Source: CAVZCC01 sp963773765 (lineage in GTDB: Bacteria > Actinomycetota > Acidimicrobiia > Acidimicrobiales > Microtrichaceae). From it: DNA of 64,000 nt. Below the pieces are notes generated by a model. It was given only the letters and a program-made list of their open reading frames with translations, was not told where the DNA came from and searched no databases. Positions 8,079 through 16,698 of this stretch are shown piece by piece. A program made the translations under genes and the position numbers. Where the stretch lies: positions 1-64,000 of the forward strand of contig CAVZCC010000004.1 of assembly GCA_963773765.1 (NCBI GenBank), in the 5' to 3' direction. How positions within the stretch are numbered: position 1 is the stretch's first letter; every line of letters begins with the position of its first letter.

Positions 8079-9884
8079 TCAGCCGCCGAGGCGCTCCTCC
8101 AGCCTGGACAGCTCGTCACGCATGGCCTGCGGGAGCTGCTCGCCGATGAAGTCGAAGTGGCCGTTGATGAGCTCCACCTCGCCCTTCCAGGCGATGGGGT
8201 CCACCTCGAGCAGGGCGGCCAGGATGTCCGCGTCCAGGTCCAGGCCGTCCACGTCGAGCGACGCCGGGGTGGGCACGTTGCCGATGGGGGACTCGGTGGC
8301 CTCCGCGGTTCCCGCGACCCGCTCCAGGACCCACTTGAGCACCCGGCTGTTCTCGCCGAAGCCGGGCCACATGAAGGACCCGGTGTCCGACTTGCGGAAC
8401 CAGTTGACCCAGAACAGCTTGGGCAGCTTGTCGGCATCGGCGGCCTCGCCGATCCCCAGCCAGTGCCCGATGTAGTCGCCGACGTTGTAGCCCATGAACG
8501 GCAGCATGGCGAAGGGGTCGAAGCGGACCTCCCCGACGGTGCCGGCGGCGGCCGCGGTCTTCTCCGAGCTCATGATCGAGCCGAGGAAGGTCCCGTGCTG
8601 CCAGTCGAATGCCTCCGTCACCAGCGGGACGTTGGTGGCGCGGCGGCCGCCGAACAGGATGGCGTCGATGGGCACGCCCGCCGGGTTCTCCCAGTCGGCG
8701 GAGATGGAGGGGCACTGCGCGGCCGGGGCGGTGAAGCGGGCGTTGGGGTGCGCGGCGGGGGAGTCCGCGGCCGGGGTCCAGTCGTTGCCCCGCCAGTCGG
8801 TGAGGTGCGCCGGCGGCTCGTCGGTCATGTCCTCCCACCACACGTCGCCGTCGTCGGTCCTGGCGACGTTGGTGAAGATCGAGTTGCCCCAGATGGACGC
8901 CATGGCATTGGCGTTGGTCTTGTCCGAGGTGCCGGGGGCGACGCCGAAGAAGCCGGCCTCGGGGTTGATGGCCCGGAGCCGCCCGTCGGGTCCGAACTTC
9001 ATCCAGGCGATGTCGTCACCGATGGTCTCCACCTTCCAGCCCGGCAGGGTGGGGATGAGCATGGCCATGTTGGTCTTGCCGCAGGCGGACGGGAACGCGG
9101 CGGCCACGTACTTGGTCTCGCCCGACGGCGGGGTGATGCCGAGGATGAGCATGTGCTCGGCCATCCAGCCCTCGTCGCGGGCCATGGTGGAGGCGATGCG
9201 CAGGGCGAAGCACTTCTTGCCCAGCAGGGCGTTGCCGCCGTAGCCGGAGCCGTAGGACCAGATCTCCCGGGTCTCGGGGAAGTGCGAGATGTACTTGTTG
9301 TCGCCGTCGCAGGGCCAGGCCACGTCGGGGCGGGTGGCGCCGTCGGCGGTGACGAGCGGATAGCCGACGGAGTGCAGGCAGGGGACGAAGTCACCGTCAC
9401 CGAGCACGTCGAGGGCGCCCTGGCCCATGCGGGTCATGATCCGCATGGAGACCGCCACGTAGGGCGAGTCCGTGAGCTGCACGCCGATGTGGGCGATGGG
9501 AGAGCCGAGCGGGCCCATCGAGAACGGCACCACGTACATGGTGCGGCCCTTCATGGCGCCCCGGTAGAAGCCCAGCATCTCGGCCTTGAGCTCCGCCGGC
9601 GGACGCCAGTTGTTGGTGGGGCCGGCGTCGACCTCTCGCTCGGAGGCGATGTAGGTGCGGTCCTCCACCCGGGCCACGTCGGCGGGGTCGGACAGCGCCA
9701 GGTAGCTGTTGGGGCGCTTGGCGTCGTTCAGTCGCTCGAAGGTGCCGTTCTCCACCAGGAGGGCGCACAGCCGGTCGTACTCCTCGGCGGAGCCGTCGCA
9801 CCACTCGACCGCGTCGGGCTGGAAGATCTCCCGCCATTCCTCGACCCAGTCGAGGAGCTTCTGGTTGGTGCTGTTCCCTGCCAT
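8079..9884 (-). CDS. pckG: Phosphoenolpyruvate carboxykinase (GTP)
   Basis: A 601-residue enzyme, the normal length for GTP-dependent PEPCK, which converts oxaloacetate plus GTP to PEP, GDP and CO2 in gluconeogenesis. The kinase-1a P-loop is PSACGKTN at 265-272, with the hyper-reactive Cys. Kinase-2 is GDDIAWMKFG at 289-298. SYGSGYGGNALLGKKC at 210-225 provides Mn and substrate contacts, and INPEAGFFGVAPGTS is at 306-320. All are intact. It stands alone between intergenic spaces of 84 and 213 bases, so it is probably transcribed by itself. A purine-rich GGAGGAG lies upstream of the ATG on the minus strand. Confidence 0.96.
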   Translation of the reverse strand: MAGNSTNQKLLDWVEEWREIFQPDAVEWCDGSAEEYDRLCALLVENGTFERLNDAKRPNSYLALSDPADVARVEDRTYIASEREVDAGPTNNWRPPAELKAEMLGFYRGAMKGRTMYVVPFSMGPLGSPIAHIGVQLTDSPYVAVSMRIMTRMGQGALDVLGDGDFVPCLHSVGYPLVTADGATRPDVAWPCDGDNKYISHFPETREIWSYGSGYGGNALLGKKCFALRIASTMARDEGWMAEHMLILGITPPSGETKYVAAAFPSACGKTNMAMLIPTLPGWKVETIGDDIAWMKFGPDGRLRAINPEAGFFGVAPGTSDKTNANAMASIWGNSIFTNVARTDDGDVWWEDMTDEPPAHLTDWRGNDWTPAADSPAAHPNARFTAPAAQCPSISADWENPAGVPIDAILFGGRRATNVPLVTEAFDWQHGTFLGSIMSSEKTAAAAGTVGEVRFDPFAMLPFMGYNVGDYIGHWLGIGEAADADKLPKLFWVNWFRKSDTGSFMWPGFGENSRVLKWVLERVAGTAEATESPIGNVPTPASLDVDGLDLDADILAALLEVDPIAWKGEVELINGHFDFIGEQLPQAMRDELSRLEERLGG

Positions 9885-9972
9885 GGTTGTCCCCGATCTC
9901 CTCCGGCGTCACGGTGCCCCGCCCGCCGGTGCTCTAGGTTCGGATTGCTGTCACGGTGGGCCCCCGGAGGCC

Positions 9973-9989
9973 CCGGGACGGTGTCCCGG
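9973..9989. terminator. 7-bp hairpin downstream of the cold-shock-like gene
   Basis: CCGGGAC (9973-9979), loop GGT, GTCCCGG (9983-9989). It follows the minus-strand gene ending at 10098 and precedes the pckG start on the same strand. No T-tract, so intrinsic termination is only possible. Confidence 0.3.
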
Positions 9990-10015
9990 ATCCGGCGGTG
10001 AGCCCGGTCGTCTGT

Positions 10016-10066
10016 GTTGGTCTGGTCTGGTCTGGGTCCGGGTTGTCCGGGTCCGGGTCGTCCGGA
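10016..10066. repeat. Degenerate pentamer/hexamer repeats
   Basis: TCTGG occurs three times in a row (10021-10035), followed by four TCCGG(G) copies at 10037, 10046, 10052 and 10061. This is simple-sequence DNA in the gap between pckG and the cold-shock-like gene. No coding signal is seen here. Confidence 0.6.
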
Positions 10067-10097
10067 CGTGGGGCGGTGCGGGTGGTGGCGCCGACGG

Positions 10098-10352
10098 TCA
10101 GCCGGGGTCCGGCGCGGGCTCGGCGTGGGCCTGGAAGGCGGGTGTGCCCATGTCCACCTCGGAGCCCAGGTGCAGGCCGGCGGCGCGGCCGTCGCCGTCG
10201 AGGTCGAAGCAGACGCGCTGACCCTGGCGGAGCATGCGGAAGATGCTGCCCTCCAACGCGGTGTCGGCGAGGTCGTACTCGGCCATGTCGGTGTCACGCA
10301 CCACGATGCCGTCGCCGGTCGCCGGGTCGTAGGACTTGATCACACCTTGCAC
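10098..10352 (-). CDS. Cold-shock-domain-like small protein
   Basis: An 84-residue protein starting GVIKSYDPATGDGIVVRDTD, which follows the first two strands of the cold-shock OB fold (G-x-I-K-x-Y/F-x-x-x-x-G-x-G-x-I), though aromatic RNP1 residues are replaced (GDGIVV where GFGFI is usual). The middle LRQGQRVCFDLDGDGRAAGL matches the usual G-x-x-V-x-F segment. The GTG at 10352 is chosen because the homology starts right there; an ATG at 10421 would add about 23 unrelated residues. Probable nucleic-acid-binding protein, but loss of the RNP1 aromatics makes RNA chaperone activity uncertain. Confidence 0.6.
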   Translation of the reverse strand: MQGVIKSYDPATGDGIVVRDTDMAEYDLADTALEGSIFRMLRQGQRVCFDLDGDGRAAGLHLGSEVDMGTPAFQAHAEPAPDPG

Positions 10353-10541
10353 CTTGGACGCTCCCTGACTGGTTCGGTCCGGGCCCGTCCGCAGGACCCG
10401 TGGTCGCCTGTGTGTCACCACCGTGCGGGCGGGGGCCCGTCGGGGTCCGAGCAGCGTATCGGTGGCCGATCTTGCGCGGCAAAGCGGCCGGGAGCGCGTC
10501 GGGATCGACGGGAGCCGGGCGTCGGGCGTGGGAGGGTGGCG

Positions 10542-10748
10542 TCAGCCGGGGCGGACGGCGGTCGGCTTCTCGACCTTGCCGGCCTTGATGCAGCCGGTGC
10601 AGACGTTCATGCGCTTGGTGCCACGCGGCGTCTTGACCCTGATCCGCTGGATGTTCGGGTTCCAGCGCCGCTTGGTGCGACGGTGGGAGTGGCTCAGGTT
10701 CATCCCGAACGACGGGCGCTTGTCACAGATCTCACACACGCTGGCCAT
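10542..10748 (-). CDS. rpmB: 50S ribosomal protein L28
   Basis: A 68-residue L28 of the zinc-binding type: C5-x2-C8 in MASVCEICDKRP and C50-x2-C53 in MNVCTGC. FGMNLSHSHRRTKRRWNPN is the conserved rRNA-binding core. The ATG at 10748 gives the usual MA(S)xC start; an upstream ATG at 10757 would add three residues. It is divergent from the DAK2-like/recG operon, the same neighbourhood as in many Gram-positive genomes. A TACCAT box on the minus strand near 10882-10887 could drive it with a leader of about 130 bases. Confidence 0.95.
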   Translation of the reverse strand: MASVCEICDKRPSFGMNLSHSHRRTKRRWNPNIQRIRVKTPRGTKRMNVCTGCIKAGKVEKPTAVRPG

Positions 10749-10943
10749 GGCGGTCATCAACTTCCGGTCGGTGCCGCACCTGCGGCCTGCTCACTGTCCC
10801 CGACACACCGAACCGTTGCGGCGGGCGGCTGCGGGGGGTGCCGTCCGGGGGGACGGCGGGGCCCGGGTCGGGGCCGACCGAAGATGGTAGCGGCTCGGGA
10901 CGGTCCGGCCCAAGCGGCCCGCCCGGAAAAGTCGGCTCGGCCC

Positions 10944-11918
10944 ATGCCAGCACCCGCCTCGCCCTCCGACGCCCTCCGGGCCCCGGAGTTCTTGGGCGCG
11001 CTGCGTTCCGCCGCGTCGGTGCTGGAGGACCACGCCGCCGCGCTGGACCGCCTGGAGGCGGCGGAGGCCTGGGACGCCGCGGTGGAGGTCGAGGACAGCC
11101 CCGACGGGCCGGAGGGGCCACCGGCGACCGGGCCGGGCACCGACCTGGCCCGGACACTGGTTGCGGCGTGTGCCGGCGCGGACGGGGCGTCGGACCTGAC
11201 GTCGCTGTCGTCCCGCCTGGCCGAGGGAGCCCGCACCGGGGCAGAACTGGAGTCCGGGCGTCGTCTGGCCCGGTTCCTGGCGGGGGCGGCTGAGGCGATG
11301 CGCAACGCCGACCGCCTGGACGGCACCCGCATGGCGTTGGCCCTCGAGGCGGGGGCGGAGCGCCTGACCGAGGCCGACGACGGGGCCCACCCCGGGGGCC
11401 TGCCCGCCGTGGTGGCCGCCGCGGCCGACGCCGCCCTGTCCGCCGCCGACGACGGTGCCGGCCTGGGTGACGTGCTGGTCTCCGCCGCCGACGGCGGCCT
11501 GGCCGAGTTGGAGCAGGGCCCACTGGTGGACGAGCGGCTGTCCGAACGGGGCACCGTGGACGCGGCCGCTGCGGGGTTCCTGCTCATCGTCGACTCGCTG
11601 GCCAGCGTGGTCACGGGTGAACCCCTGCCGGCGGCGCCCCGGGAGGAGGCCCCCCGTCCCGTCGGCGGCCGCCGCTACCTGGTGCGGGCCACGGTCACCC
11701 CGCCCGGCGGCCCCGACCCGGAGGGGGCCGCCCACCTGGAGGTGCTGTGGCACGAGCTGGGCGACATCGTGGACTTCCGGGCCCACGGGGAGGTCTGGCA
11801 CGTGGCGCTGCACACCCCGTTGCCCGGAGCCGCGGTGGAGGCCATGGTCGGGGCCGGCCGGCCCGGCGAGCTGCACATCTCGGTGCTGGACGAGCCGTCC
11901 GGTCGAGACGGGCGCTGA
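10944..11918 (+). CDS. DAK2-domain (YloV/DhaL-like) protein
   Basis: A 324-residue protein whose first 220 residues resemble the DhaL/DAK2 phosphatase-kinase domain found in YloV-type proteins between rpmB and recG. It is Ala/Asp-rich with long helices and a stretch TDLTSLSSRLAEGA. The usual nucleotide-binding Asp cluster and GxRGNSG signature are not clearly seen, so it is a divergent or inactive member. The last 90 residues (RRYLVRATVTPP onward) form a separate alpha/beta domain as in the DegV-associated tail of YloV. Function is inferred mainly from position between rpmB and recG. ATG at 10944 used; one at 10884 is possible. Confidence 0.5.
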   Translation: MPAPASPSDALRAPEFLGALRSAASVLEDHAAALDRLEAAEAWDAAVEVEDSPDGPEGPPATGPGTDLARTLVAACAGADGASDLTSLSSRLAEGARTGAELESGRRLARFLAGAAEAMRNADRLDGTRMALALEAGAERLTEADDGAHPGGLPAVVAAAADAALSAADDGAGLGDVLVSAADGGLAELEQGPLVDERLSERGTVDAAAAGFLLIVDSLASVVTGEPLPAAPREEAPRPVGGRRYLVRATVTPPGGPDPEGAAHLEVLWHELGDIVDFRAHGEVWHVALHTPLPGAAVEAMVGAGRPGELHISVLDEPSGRDGR

Positions 11919-11940
11919 GCGACGGTCGGGCGACGACGAC

Positions 11941-14157
11941 GTGGGGGTGGGACCGTCGGGACGTGGGGGAGGGGACGGGTCGTCCGAGGCCGCCATCACG
12001 CTCGCGGACCTGGACGGCATGCCGGTCGAGCGGCTCAGCGGCGTGGGCCCCAAGAAGCTCGAGGGCCTTCGGAGCATGCAGCTGGAGTCCCTCTACGACC
12101 TGATCACCCACTACCCGCGCCGGTACCTGGACCGCACCCGGGAGGCCCGCATCGCGGAGCTGGCACCGGGGGAGGAGGCGCTGGTGCTGGGCCGGGTCAC
12201 CTCGGTGTCGTCCCGGCGGGCCCAGAACGGCAGGCCGCTCGTGGTGGCCGAGGTCCGGGACGACAGCGGCAGCCTGCGCTGCACGTTCTTCAACCAGCCG
12301 TGGCGTGAGCGCCAGCTGGCCCGCCTCGACGGCGGGTCGGGTGCCCCGGCACTGGAGGTCGCGCTGTTCGGCCGGGTGGAGGTGTTCCGGGGCCGGCGCC
12401 AGATGACCAATCCGGTGGTGGACCTCATCGGTGACCGCACCGGGCGCATCGTGCCCATCTACCCGCAGTCGGAGAAGGCCCGGCTGTCCACCTGGGAGTT
12501 CGCGGGGTGGGTGGCCCAGGTGCTGCGTCGATGCAAGGCCCGCGGCATCGCCGACCCGGTCCCCCGAGAGGTCCTCGAGCGCCACGACCTGGTCGACCGG
12601 TCGACCGCGCTGTGGGGCATCCACCATCCCGGGTCCATGGCAGACGTCGTCCGGGCCCGGCACCGACTGGTGTTCGACGAACTGTTCCGCATCCAGTTGG
12701 CGCTGGTCCGGCGCAAGCGGGAGATCGAACGATCCTCCCGGGGCATCGAGCACGCGGTGGGCCCGGGGACCGGCGTGGCACCTGGCCTGGTGGGCCGGTT
12801 CGTGGACCGCCTCCCGTACGACCTGACCGGGGCCCAGGTCCGGGCCGTGGCGGAGGTCGAGGCCGACCTGGCCTCGTCGGTGCCCATGCACCGGCTGCTG
12901 CAGGGAGACGTCGGTGCGGGCAAGACGGTGGTGGCGGTGGTGGCGCTCCTCACGGCGGTGCAGGGCGGGCACCAAGGGGCCCTCATGGCGCCGACCGAGG
13001 TCCTGGCCGAACAGCACGCCGCGGGCATCCGGGCCCTGCTCGACGGCGTGACGGTGGGCGACGGCCGCAACCTGTTCGGCGAGCGGCCGCTGGAGGTGGC
13101 GCTGCTCACCAACCGGACTGCGGCCGCGGACCGCCGCCGCATCCTGGAGGGCCTGGCCGACGGGTCGGTGGACCTGGCCATCGGCACCCATGCGCTGATC
13201 CAGGAGGCGGTGTCGTTCTCGTCCCTCGGCGTGGTGGTGATCGACGAGCAGCACCGCTTCGGCGTGGAACAGCGTGCGGCCCTGCGCAACGCCAACGCGG
13301 ACGGCACCGTGCCGGACGTGCTGGTCATGACCGCCACGCCGATCCCCCGCACCGCGGCCATGACCGTCTACGGGGACCTGGACGTGACCGTGCTGGACGA
13401 GCTCCCGCCGGGGCGCACCCCGATCATCACCACGTGGGCGCACCACGAGGAGGACGAGGACGCGGCGTGGGCCCTGGTTCGTGACCAGGTGGCTGCCGGG
13501 AACCGGGCCTATGTGGTGTGCCCCCTGATCGAGGAGTCCGAGAAGCTGGAGGTGGCTTCCGCCGAGGACACCTACGAGCGGCTGGCCGCGGGGGAACTGG
13601 CCGGCCTGCGCATCGGGCTCCTCCACGGCCGGCTCAAGGCCGACGAGAAGCAGGCCGTCATGGAGCAGTTCCGCTCCGGCGCGCTCGACGTGCTGGTGGC
13701 CACCACCGTGATCGAGGTGGGCGTGGACGTCCCGGAGGCCACCGTCATGGTGGTGCTGGACGCGGACCGCTTCGGCATCGCCCAGCTCCACCAGCTCCGG
13801 GGCCGGGTGGGCCGGGGTGCGGCGGAGAGCCACTGCGTGCTGGTGGCCCACGGCGTGATGACCCCCGACGGGGAGGCCCGCCTGCAGGCCCTGGTCCGCA
13901 CCACCGACGGCTTCGAGCTGGCCGAGGTGGACCTGGACCTGCGGGGTGAGGGGACGGTCATGGGCGAGCGCCAGAAGGGCCGCAACGACCTGAAGCTGGC
14001 CTCGCTGCGCCACGACCGGGAGTGGGTGGAGGTGGCCCGGGAGGAGGCGTTGGCGCTGGTCGGCGACGGGAGCGGGCTGGACGGCCACCCGGAGCTGGTC
14101 GAGGAACTCGAGCTGGTGCTGGACCGCGACGACGAGGAGTTCCTGCTCAAGTCCTGA
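11941..14157 (+). CDS. recG: ATP-dependent DNA helicase RecG
   Basis: A 738-residue branched-DNA helicase that remodels stalled forks and Holliday junctions. The N-terminal helix-hairpin (ERLSGVGPKKLEGL) and wedge OB domain (TSVSSRRAQNGRPLVVAEVR) precede the motor. Motif I is GDVGAGKT at about 321-328, motif II is DEQHRFG at about 435-441 (the RecG form of DEAD/H), motif III is MTATPIPRT, and motif VI is QLRGRVGRG. The C-terminal TRG region includes GERQKGRNDLKLA. Length and motif order are normal. GTG at 11941 is used; a second possible start, ATG at 12019, lies at the domain boundary. It begins 22 bases after the DAK2-like gene. Confidence 0.95.
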   Translation: MGVGPSGRGGGDGSSEAAITLADLDGMPVERLSGVGPKKLEGLRSMQLESLYDLITHYPRRYLDRTREARIAELAPGEEALVLGRVTSVSSRRAQNGRPLVVAEVRDDSGSLRCTFFNQPWRERQLARLDGGSGAPALEVALFGRVEVFRGRRQMTNPVVDLIGDRTGRIVPIYPQSEKARLSTWEFAGWVAQVLRRCKARGIADPVPREVLERHDLVDRSTALWGIHHPGSMADVVRARHRLVFDELFRIQLALVRRKREIERSSRGIEHAVGPGTGVAPGLVGRFVDRLPYDLTGAQVRAVAEVEADLASSVPMHRLLQGDVGAGKTVVAVVALLTAVQGGHQGALMAPTEVLAEQHAAGIRALLDGVTVGDGRNLFGERPLEVALLTNRTAAADRRRILEGLADGSVDLAIGTHALIQEAVSFSSLGVVVIDEQHRFGVEQRAALRNANADGTVPDVLVMTATPIPRTAAMTVYGDLDVTVLDELPPGRTPIITTWAHHEEDEDAAWALVRDQVAAGNRAYVVCPLIEESEKLEVASAEDTYERLAAGELAGLRIGLLHGRLKADEKQAVMEQFRSGALDVLVATTVIEVGVDVPEATVMVVLDADRFGIAQLHQLRGRVGRGAAESHCVLVAHGVMTPDGEARLQALVRTTDGFELAEVDLDLRGEGTVMGERQKGRNDLKLASLRHDREWVEVAREEALALVGDGSGLDGHPELVEELELVLDRDDEEFLLKS

Positions 14158-14164
14158 CCCCGAG

Positions 14165-14202
14165 TTCACCCCGCAACCACCCGGGCGTATCCTCACCGTC
14201 CG
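14165..14202 (+). promoter_or_regulatory. Promoter of the lipoprotein gene, probably leaderless
   Basis: TTCACC (14165-14170), a 17-base spacer and TATCCT (14188-14193) match a housekeeping -35/-10 pair. The GTG start at 14202 is 8 bases after the -10 box, where transcription would begin, so the mRNA would have little or no leader. Confidence 0.5.
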
Positions 14203-14939
14203 TGGCCCGTTCCCCCCGCTCCCCGTCCCGCATCCTCGCCGCCTCGGTCGTCGCGGTGCTGGGCCTGGTGGTCCCTGGGTGCGCGTCGGACGACGAAGCC
14301 GGCCCGACCACCACGGCCGGGGACGAGGCCGCGGACAACAGCCATGGCCACGACGGCGGTGCCTCCGCCGACGGGTACGGCTCGTCCATGGCGGCAGAGA
14401 CGGTCTCCGTGGCCGACATCGCCGAACTGGGCCCCGGGCCCGGGGTGGGCGAGGCCTGGACCGGCCAGATCGGCCTCAACGTGTGCGGGCGGTTCCTGGA
14501 GCCACCGGCCGCCGCGGGCCAGGCGGGCTCCGGCATGAGCACCGACGGCACCGGCACCTTCACGGTGGCCCCCACCACCGAGGACACCGCCGGACACGCC
14601 GCCACCGTCGGGGCGCTGGCCCGGCAGCTGGGCCTGTCGCTCGGCACCGGGACGGTCACCTTCCCCGCCTCCACCACGCCGGTCTCCATCGAGCAGGGAG
14701 CGGGTGACATGGCGGTCGCCGGCGCCACGCTGACCACGGGCCAGCGGTGCGGCGACACCCCGGCCGAGGTGCAGCTGTGGATCTACACGCCCGACGCCGC
14801 GAACACCGGCGAGGACGTCCGCCAGGTCGTCACCGACCCCCAGGACGTCCCGATCGTGCAGGACGGCATGGTGTTCGTGGTCGCCGTCAGCCCCACGTCG
14901 TCGCTCCCGACCCTGCCGCCCTCCGCCCTCAACACCTGA
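14202..14939 (+). CDS. Putative secreted lipoprotein
   Basis: A 245-residue protein with a lipoprotein signal peptide: Arg-rich start (VARSPRSPSR), hydrophobic core ILAASVVAVLGL and lipobox VVPGC with Cys near residue 26. A low-complexity Asp/Glu/Gly/His linker follows. The mature domain (about 65-245) has two Cys (NVCGRF and GQRCGDTP) that could form a disulfide, and a beta-rich pattern. I recognise no enzyme motif. It lies between recG and rsmD with a promoter of its own. GTG at 14202 is chosen because it directly precedes the signal peptide and follows a good -10 box. It is likely anchored on the outer face of the cytoplasmic membrane. Confidence 0.65.
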   Translation: MARSPRSPSRILAASVVAVLGLVVPGCASDDEAGPTTTAGDEAADNSHGHDGGASADGYGSSMAAETVSVADIAELGPGPGVGEAWTGQIGLNVCGRFLEPPAAAGQAGSGMSTDGTGTFTVAPTTEDTAGHAATVGALARQLGLSLGTGTVTFPASTTPVSIEQGAGDMAVAGATLTTGQRCGDTPAEVQLWIYTPDAANTGEDVRQVVTDPQDVPIVQDGMVFVVAVSPTSSLPTLPPSALNT

Positions 14940-14940
14940 A

Positions 14941-15531
14941 GTGGGGCTGCGCGTCGTGGCCGGATCGGCCCGGGGGAGGCGGCTGGTGACCCCCGACGGC
15001 ACCGAGGTCCGGCCCACCTCCGACCGGGTGCGCGAGGCCACGTTCAACGCCCTGGGGTCACTCGACGCGGTGGTCGGTGCCACGGTGGTGGACCTCTTCG
15101 CCGGGTCGGGTGCGCTCGGGGTGGAGGCGCTGTCCCGGGGGGCGGCCGACGCGGTGTTCCTGGACACGTCGCAGCGGGCGGTGCAGGCCGTGAAGGAGAA
15201 CCTTGCCGCGTGCGACATGTCGGGGCGCGCCACCGTGCAGCGGTCCGACGCCCTGGACTGGCTCCGGTCGGTGCCCGGGGGCGGTGGGTCGGCGGCCGAC
15301 CTGGTGCTGGCCGATCCTCCGTACGCCTTCGACCGCTGGCCCGAGCTGTTCGACGCCGTGCGCCGCGCCGCCCCGGGGGCGGTCGTGGTGGTCGAGTCCG
15401 ACCGGGAGGTCGCGGCGGGAGCGGCGGACACGATCCTGAGGATGCGTCGCTACGGCGGTACGGTGGTGACGATCATTCGACTGGCGGGCACCGGCCCGTC
15501 CGACCCCCCGGACTCGGAGGACCTCACGTGA
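14941..15531 (+). CDS. rsmD: 16S rRNA (guanine-966-N2)-methyltransferase RsmD
   Basis: A 196-residue SAM-dependent methyltransferase. Start GLRVVAGSARGRRL and PTSDRVREATFNAL are RsmD signatures. SAM-binding motif I is DLFAGSGALGVEALSRG at 51-67, and the catalytic motif is ADPPY at 124-128. It methylates G966 in the 30S head during late assembly. The GTG start at 14941 comes two bases after the stop of the lipoprotein gene. Its last four bases overlap the coaD start (GTGA), the common rsmD-coaD pairing. Confidence 0.94.
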   Translation: MGLRVVAGSARGRRLVTPDGTEVRPTSDRVREATFNALGSLDAVVGATVVDLFAGSGALGVEALSRGAADAVFLDTSQRAVQAVKENLAACDMSGRATVQRSDALDWLRSVPGGGGSAADLVLADPPYAFDRWPELFDAVRRAAPGAVVVVESDREVAAGAADTILRMRRYGGTVVTIIRLAGTGPSDPPDSEDLT

Positions 15532-16031
15532 CGGTGGTGCTGTACCCCGGATCCTTCGATCCGATCCACAACGGCCACGTGGAGATCGTGGAGACCGCGG
15601 CGCGCCTGTTCGACCGGGTGGTCGTGGCCGCCATGCGCAACCCCCAGAAGGGCGAGCCGCTGTTCAACCTGGATGACCGCCAGGTGCTGATCGAGGAGTC
15701 GCTCGTCCACCTGGACAACGTCGAGGTCACCATGTTCTCGTCGCTGGTGGTGGACCTCGCCCACGAGGTGGGCGCCCACTTCATCGTCAAGGGCCTCCGC
15801 GCCGTGTCCGACTTCGAGTCGGAACTGCAGATGGCGCAGATGAACCGTTCGATCTCCGGGGTGGACACGCTGTTCATCCCGTCGGCATCCGGCAACTCGT
15901 TCCTGGCCTCCCGGCTGATCCGGGAGATCGCCCGCTTCGGCGGCAACGTGGACACCATGGTGCCCGCCCCCGTGGCCCGCCGGCTCAAGGAGCGCTACGG
16001 CGATGCCCGTCCTCCCGCTGGGTCCGCCTGA
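15528..16031 (+). CDS. coaD: Phosphopantetheine adenylyltransferase
   Basis: A 167-residue enzyme that adenylates 4'-phosphopantetheine in the fourth step of CoA synthesis. The nucleotidyltransferase motif T/HxGH appears as HNGH at 14-17 within YPGSFDPIHNGH. VKGLRAVSDFESELQMAQMN is the strongly conserved substrate and hexamer region. The C-terminal SGNSFLASRLIREIA corresponds to the ISSTxVR motif, with small changes. The GTG at 15528 overlaps the rsmD stop; no ATG would preserve the YPGSFDP start. Confidence 0.95.
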   Translation: MTVVLYPGSFDPIHNGHVEIVETAARLFDRVVVAAMRNPQKGEPLFNLDDRQVLIEESLVHLDNVEVTMFSSLVVDLAHEVGAHFIVKGLRAVSDFESELQMAQMNRSISGVDTLFIPSASGNSFLASRLIREIARFGGNVDTMVPAPVARRLKERYGDARPPAGSA

Positions 16032-16066
16032 CCGTCCCGTTCCGGGACCACACTGGAGTGGCATCC

Positions 16067-16693
16067 ATGAGCACCCGATCACCTGACGACCTCGATCCCC
16101 ACGACGACGCCCCCCGTCGGCCCGCGCCCCGTCGCGCCGGATCCGGCCCCGGTGGTGAGCCCTACCGCATGCCGGAGGCGGAGCAGGTCCTGGGCCGGGT
16201 CATCGAGATCATCGAGTCGGCCCCCGGCATGCCCATGTCGGCCTCGGTCAGGGTCAACCGGGAGGAGCTGCTGGAGCTGCTGGACGACGCCGTGTCCCGT
16301 CTGCCGGACGAGGTGCGATCGGCGCGCTGGCTGCTCAAGGAGCGCGAGGAGTTCCTGGCCCGTACCAGGCGGGAGGGGGAGGAGATCATCGAGGACGCCC
16401 GCTCCCGGGTGGCCCACATGGTGCAGCGCACCGAGGTGGTCAAGGCGGCGGAGGTCCGCGCCCGCCAGATCGTGGAGGACGCGGAGGCGGCATCGCGGCG
16501 CATGCGCCGCGAGACCGAGGACTACTGCGACCAGAAGCTGGCCAGCTTCGAGAACGTCCTGGCCCGCATCCACAAGACGGTGACGGCGGGACGGGCCAAG
16601 CTGGCCGCCCCCACCATCGAGGAGGCGGAGCTGTCCGACCTGGAGGATCCCCCGACCGGCTCCACCCCGGCCGTGTTCGACCAGGAGGACTGA
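16067..16693 (+). CDS. Coiled-coil protein (DivIVA / ATP-synthase-b-like), between coaD and DUF177
   Basis: A 208-residue soluble protein. Residues 1-35 are a charged disordered start. Residues about 45-90 have the helical repeat VNREELLELLDDAVSRLPDE, and 90-180 form a long Arg/Glu-rich coiled coil (FLARTRREGEEIIEDARSR, ARQIVEDAEAASRRMRRE). Such proteins between coaD and the DUF177-rpmF pair are common in actinobacteria and are often annotated as cell-division initiation (DivIVA-like) or ATP synthase b-like proteins; the annotation is by shape, not by a catalytic motif. The ATG at 16067 follows a GGAG; a GTG at 16058 is possible. Confidence 0.65.
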   Translation: MSTRSPDDLDPHDDAPRRPAPRRAGSGPGGEPYRMPEAEQVLGRVIEIIESAPGMPMSASVRVNREELLELLDDAVSRLPDEVRSARWLLKEREEFLARTRREGEEIIEDARSRVAHMVQRTEVVKAAEVRARQIVEDAEAASRRMRRETEDYCDQKLASFENVLARIHKTVTAGRAKLAAPTIEEAELSDLEDPPTGSTPAVFDQED

Positions 16694-16698
16694 CCCGG

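Noticed and set aside
6900..10001. Plus-strand frame of about 1030 codons opposite the GCS2 ligase and pckG
   Set aside because: Shadow of the real minus-strand genes; composition and lack of motifs do not support a protein.
11695..14196. Minus-strand frame of over 800 codons opposite recG
   Set aside because: Antisense shadow of recG.
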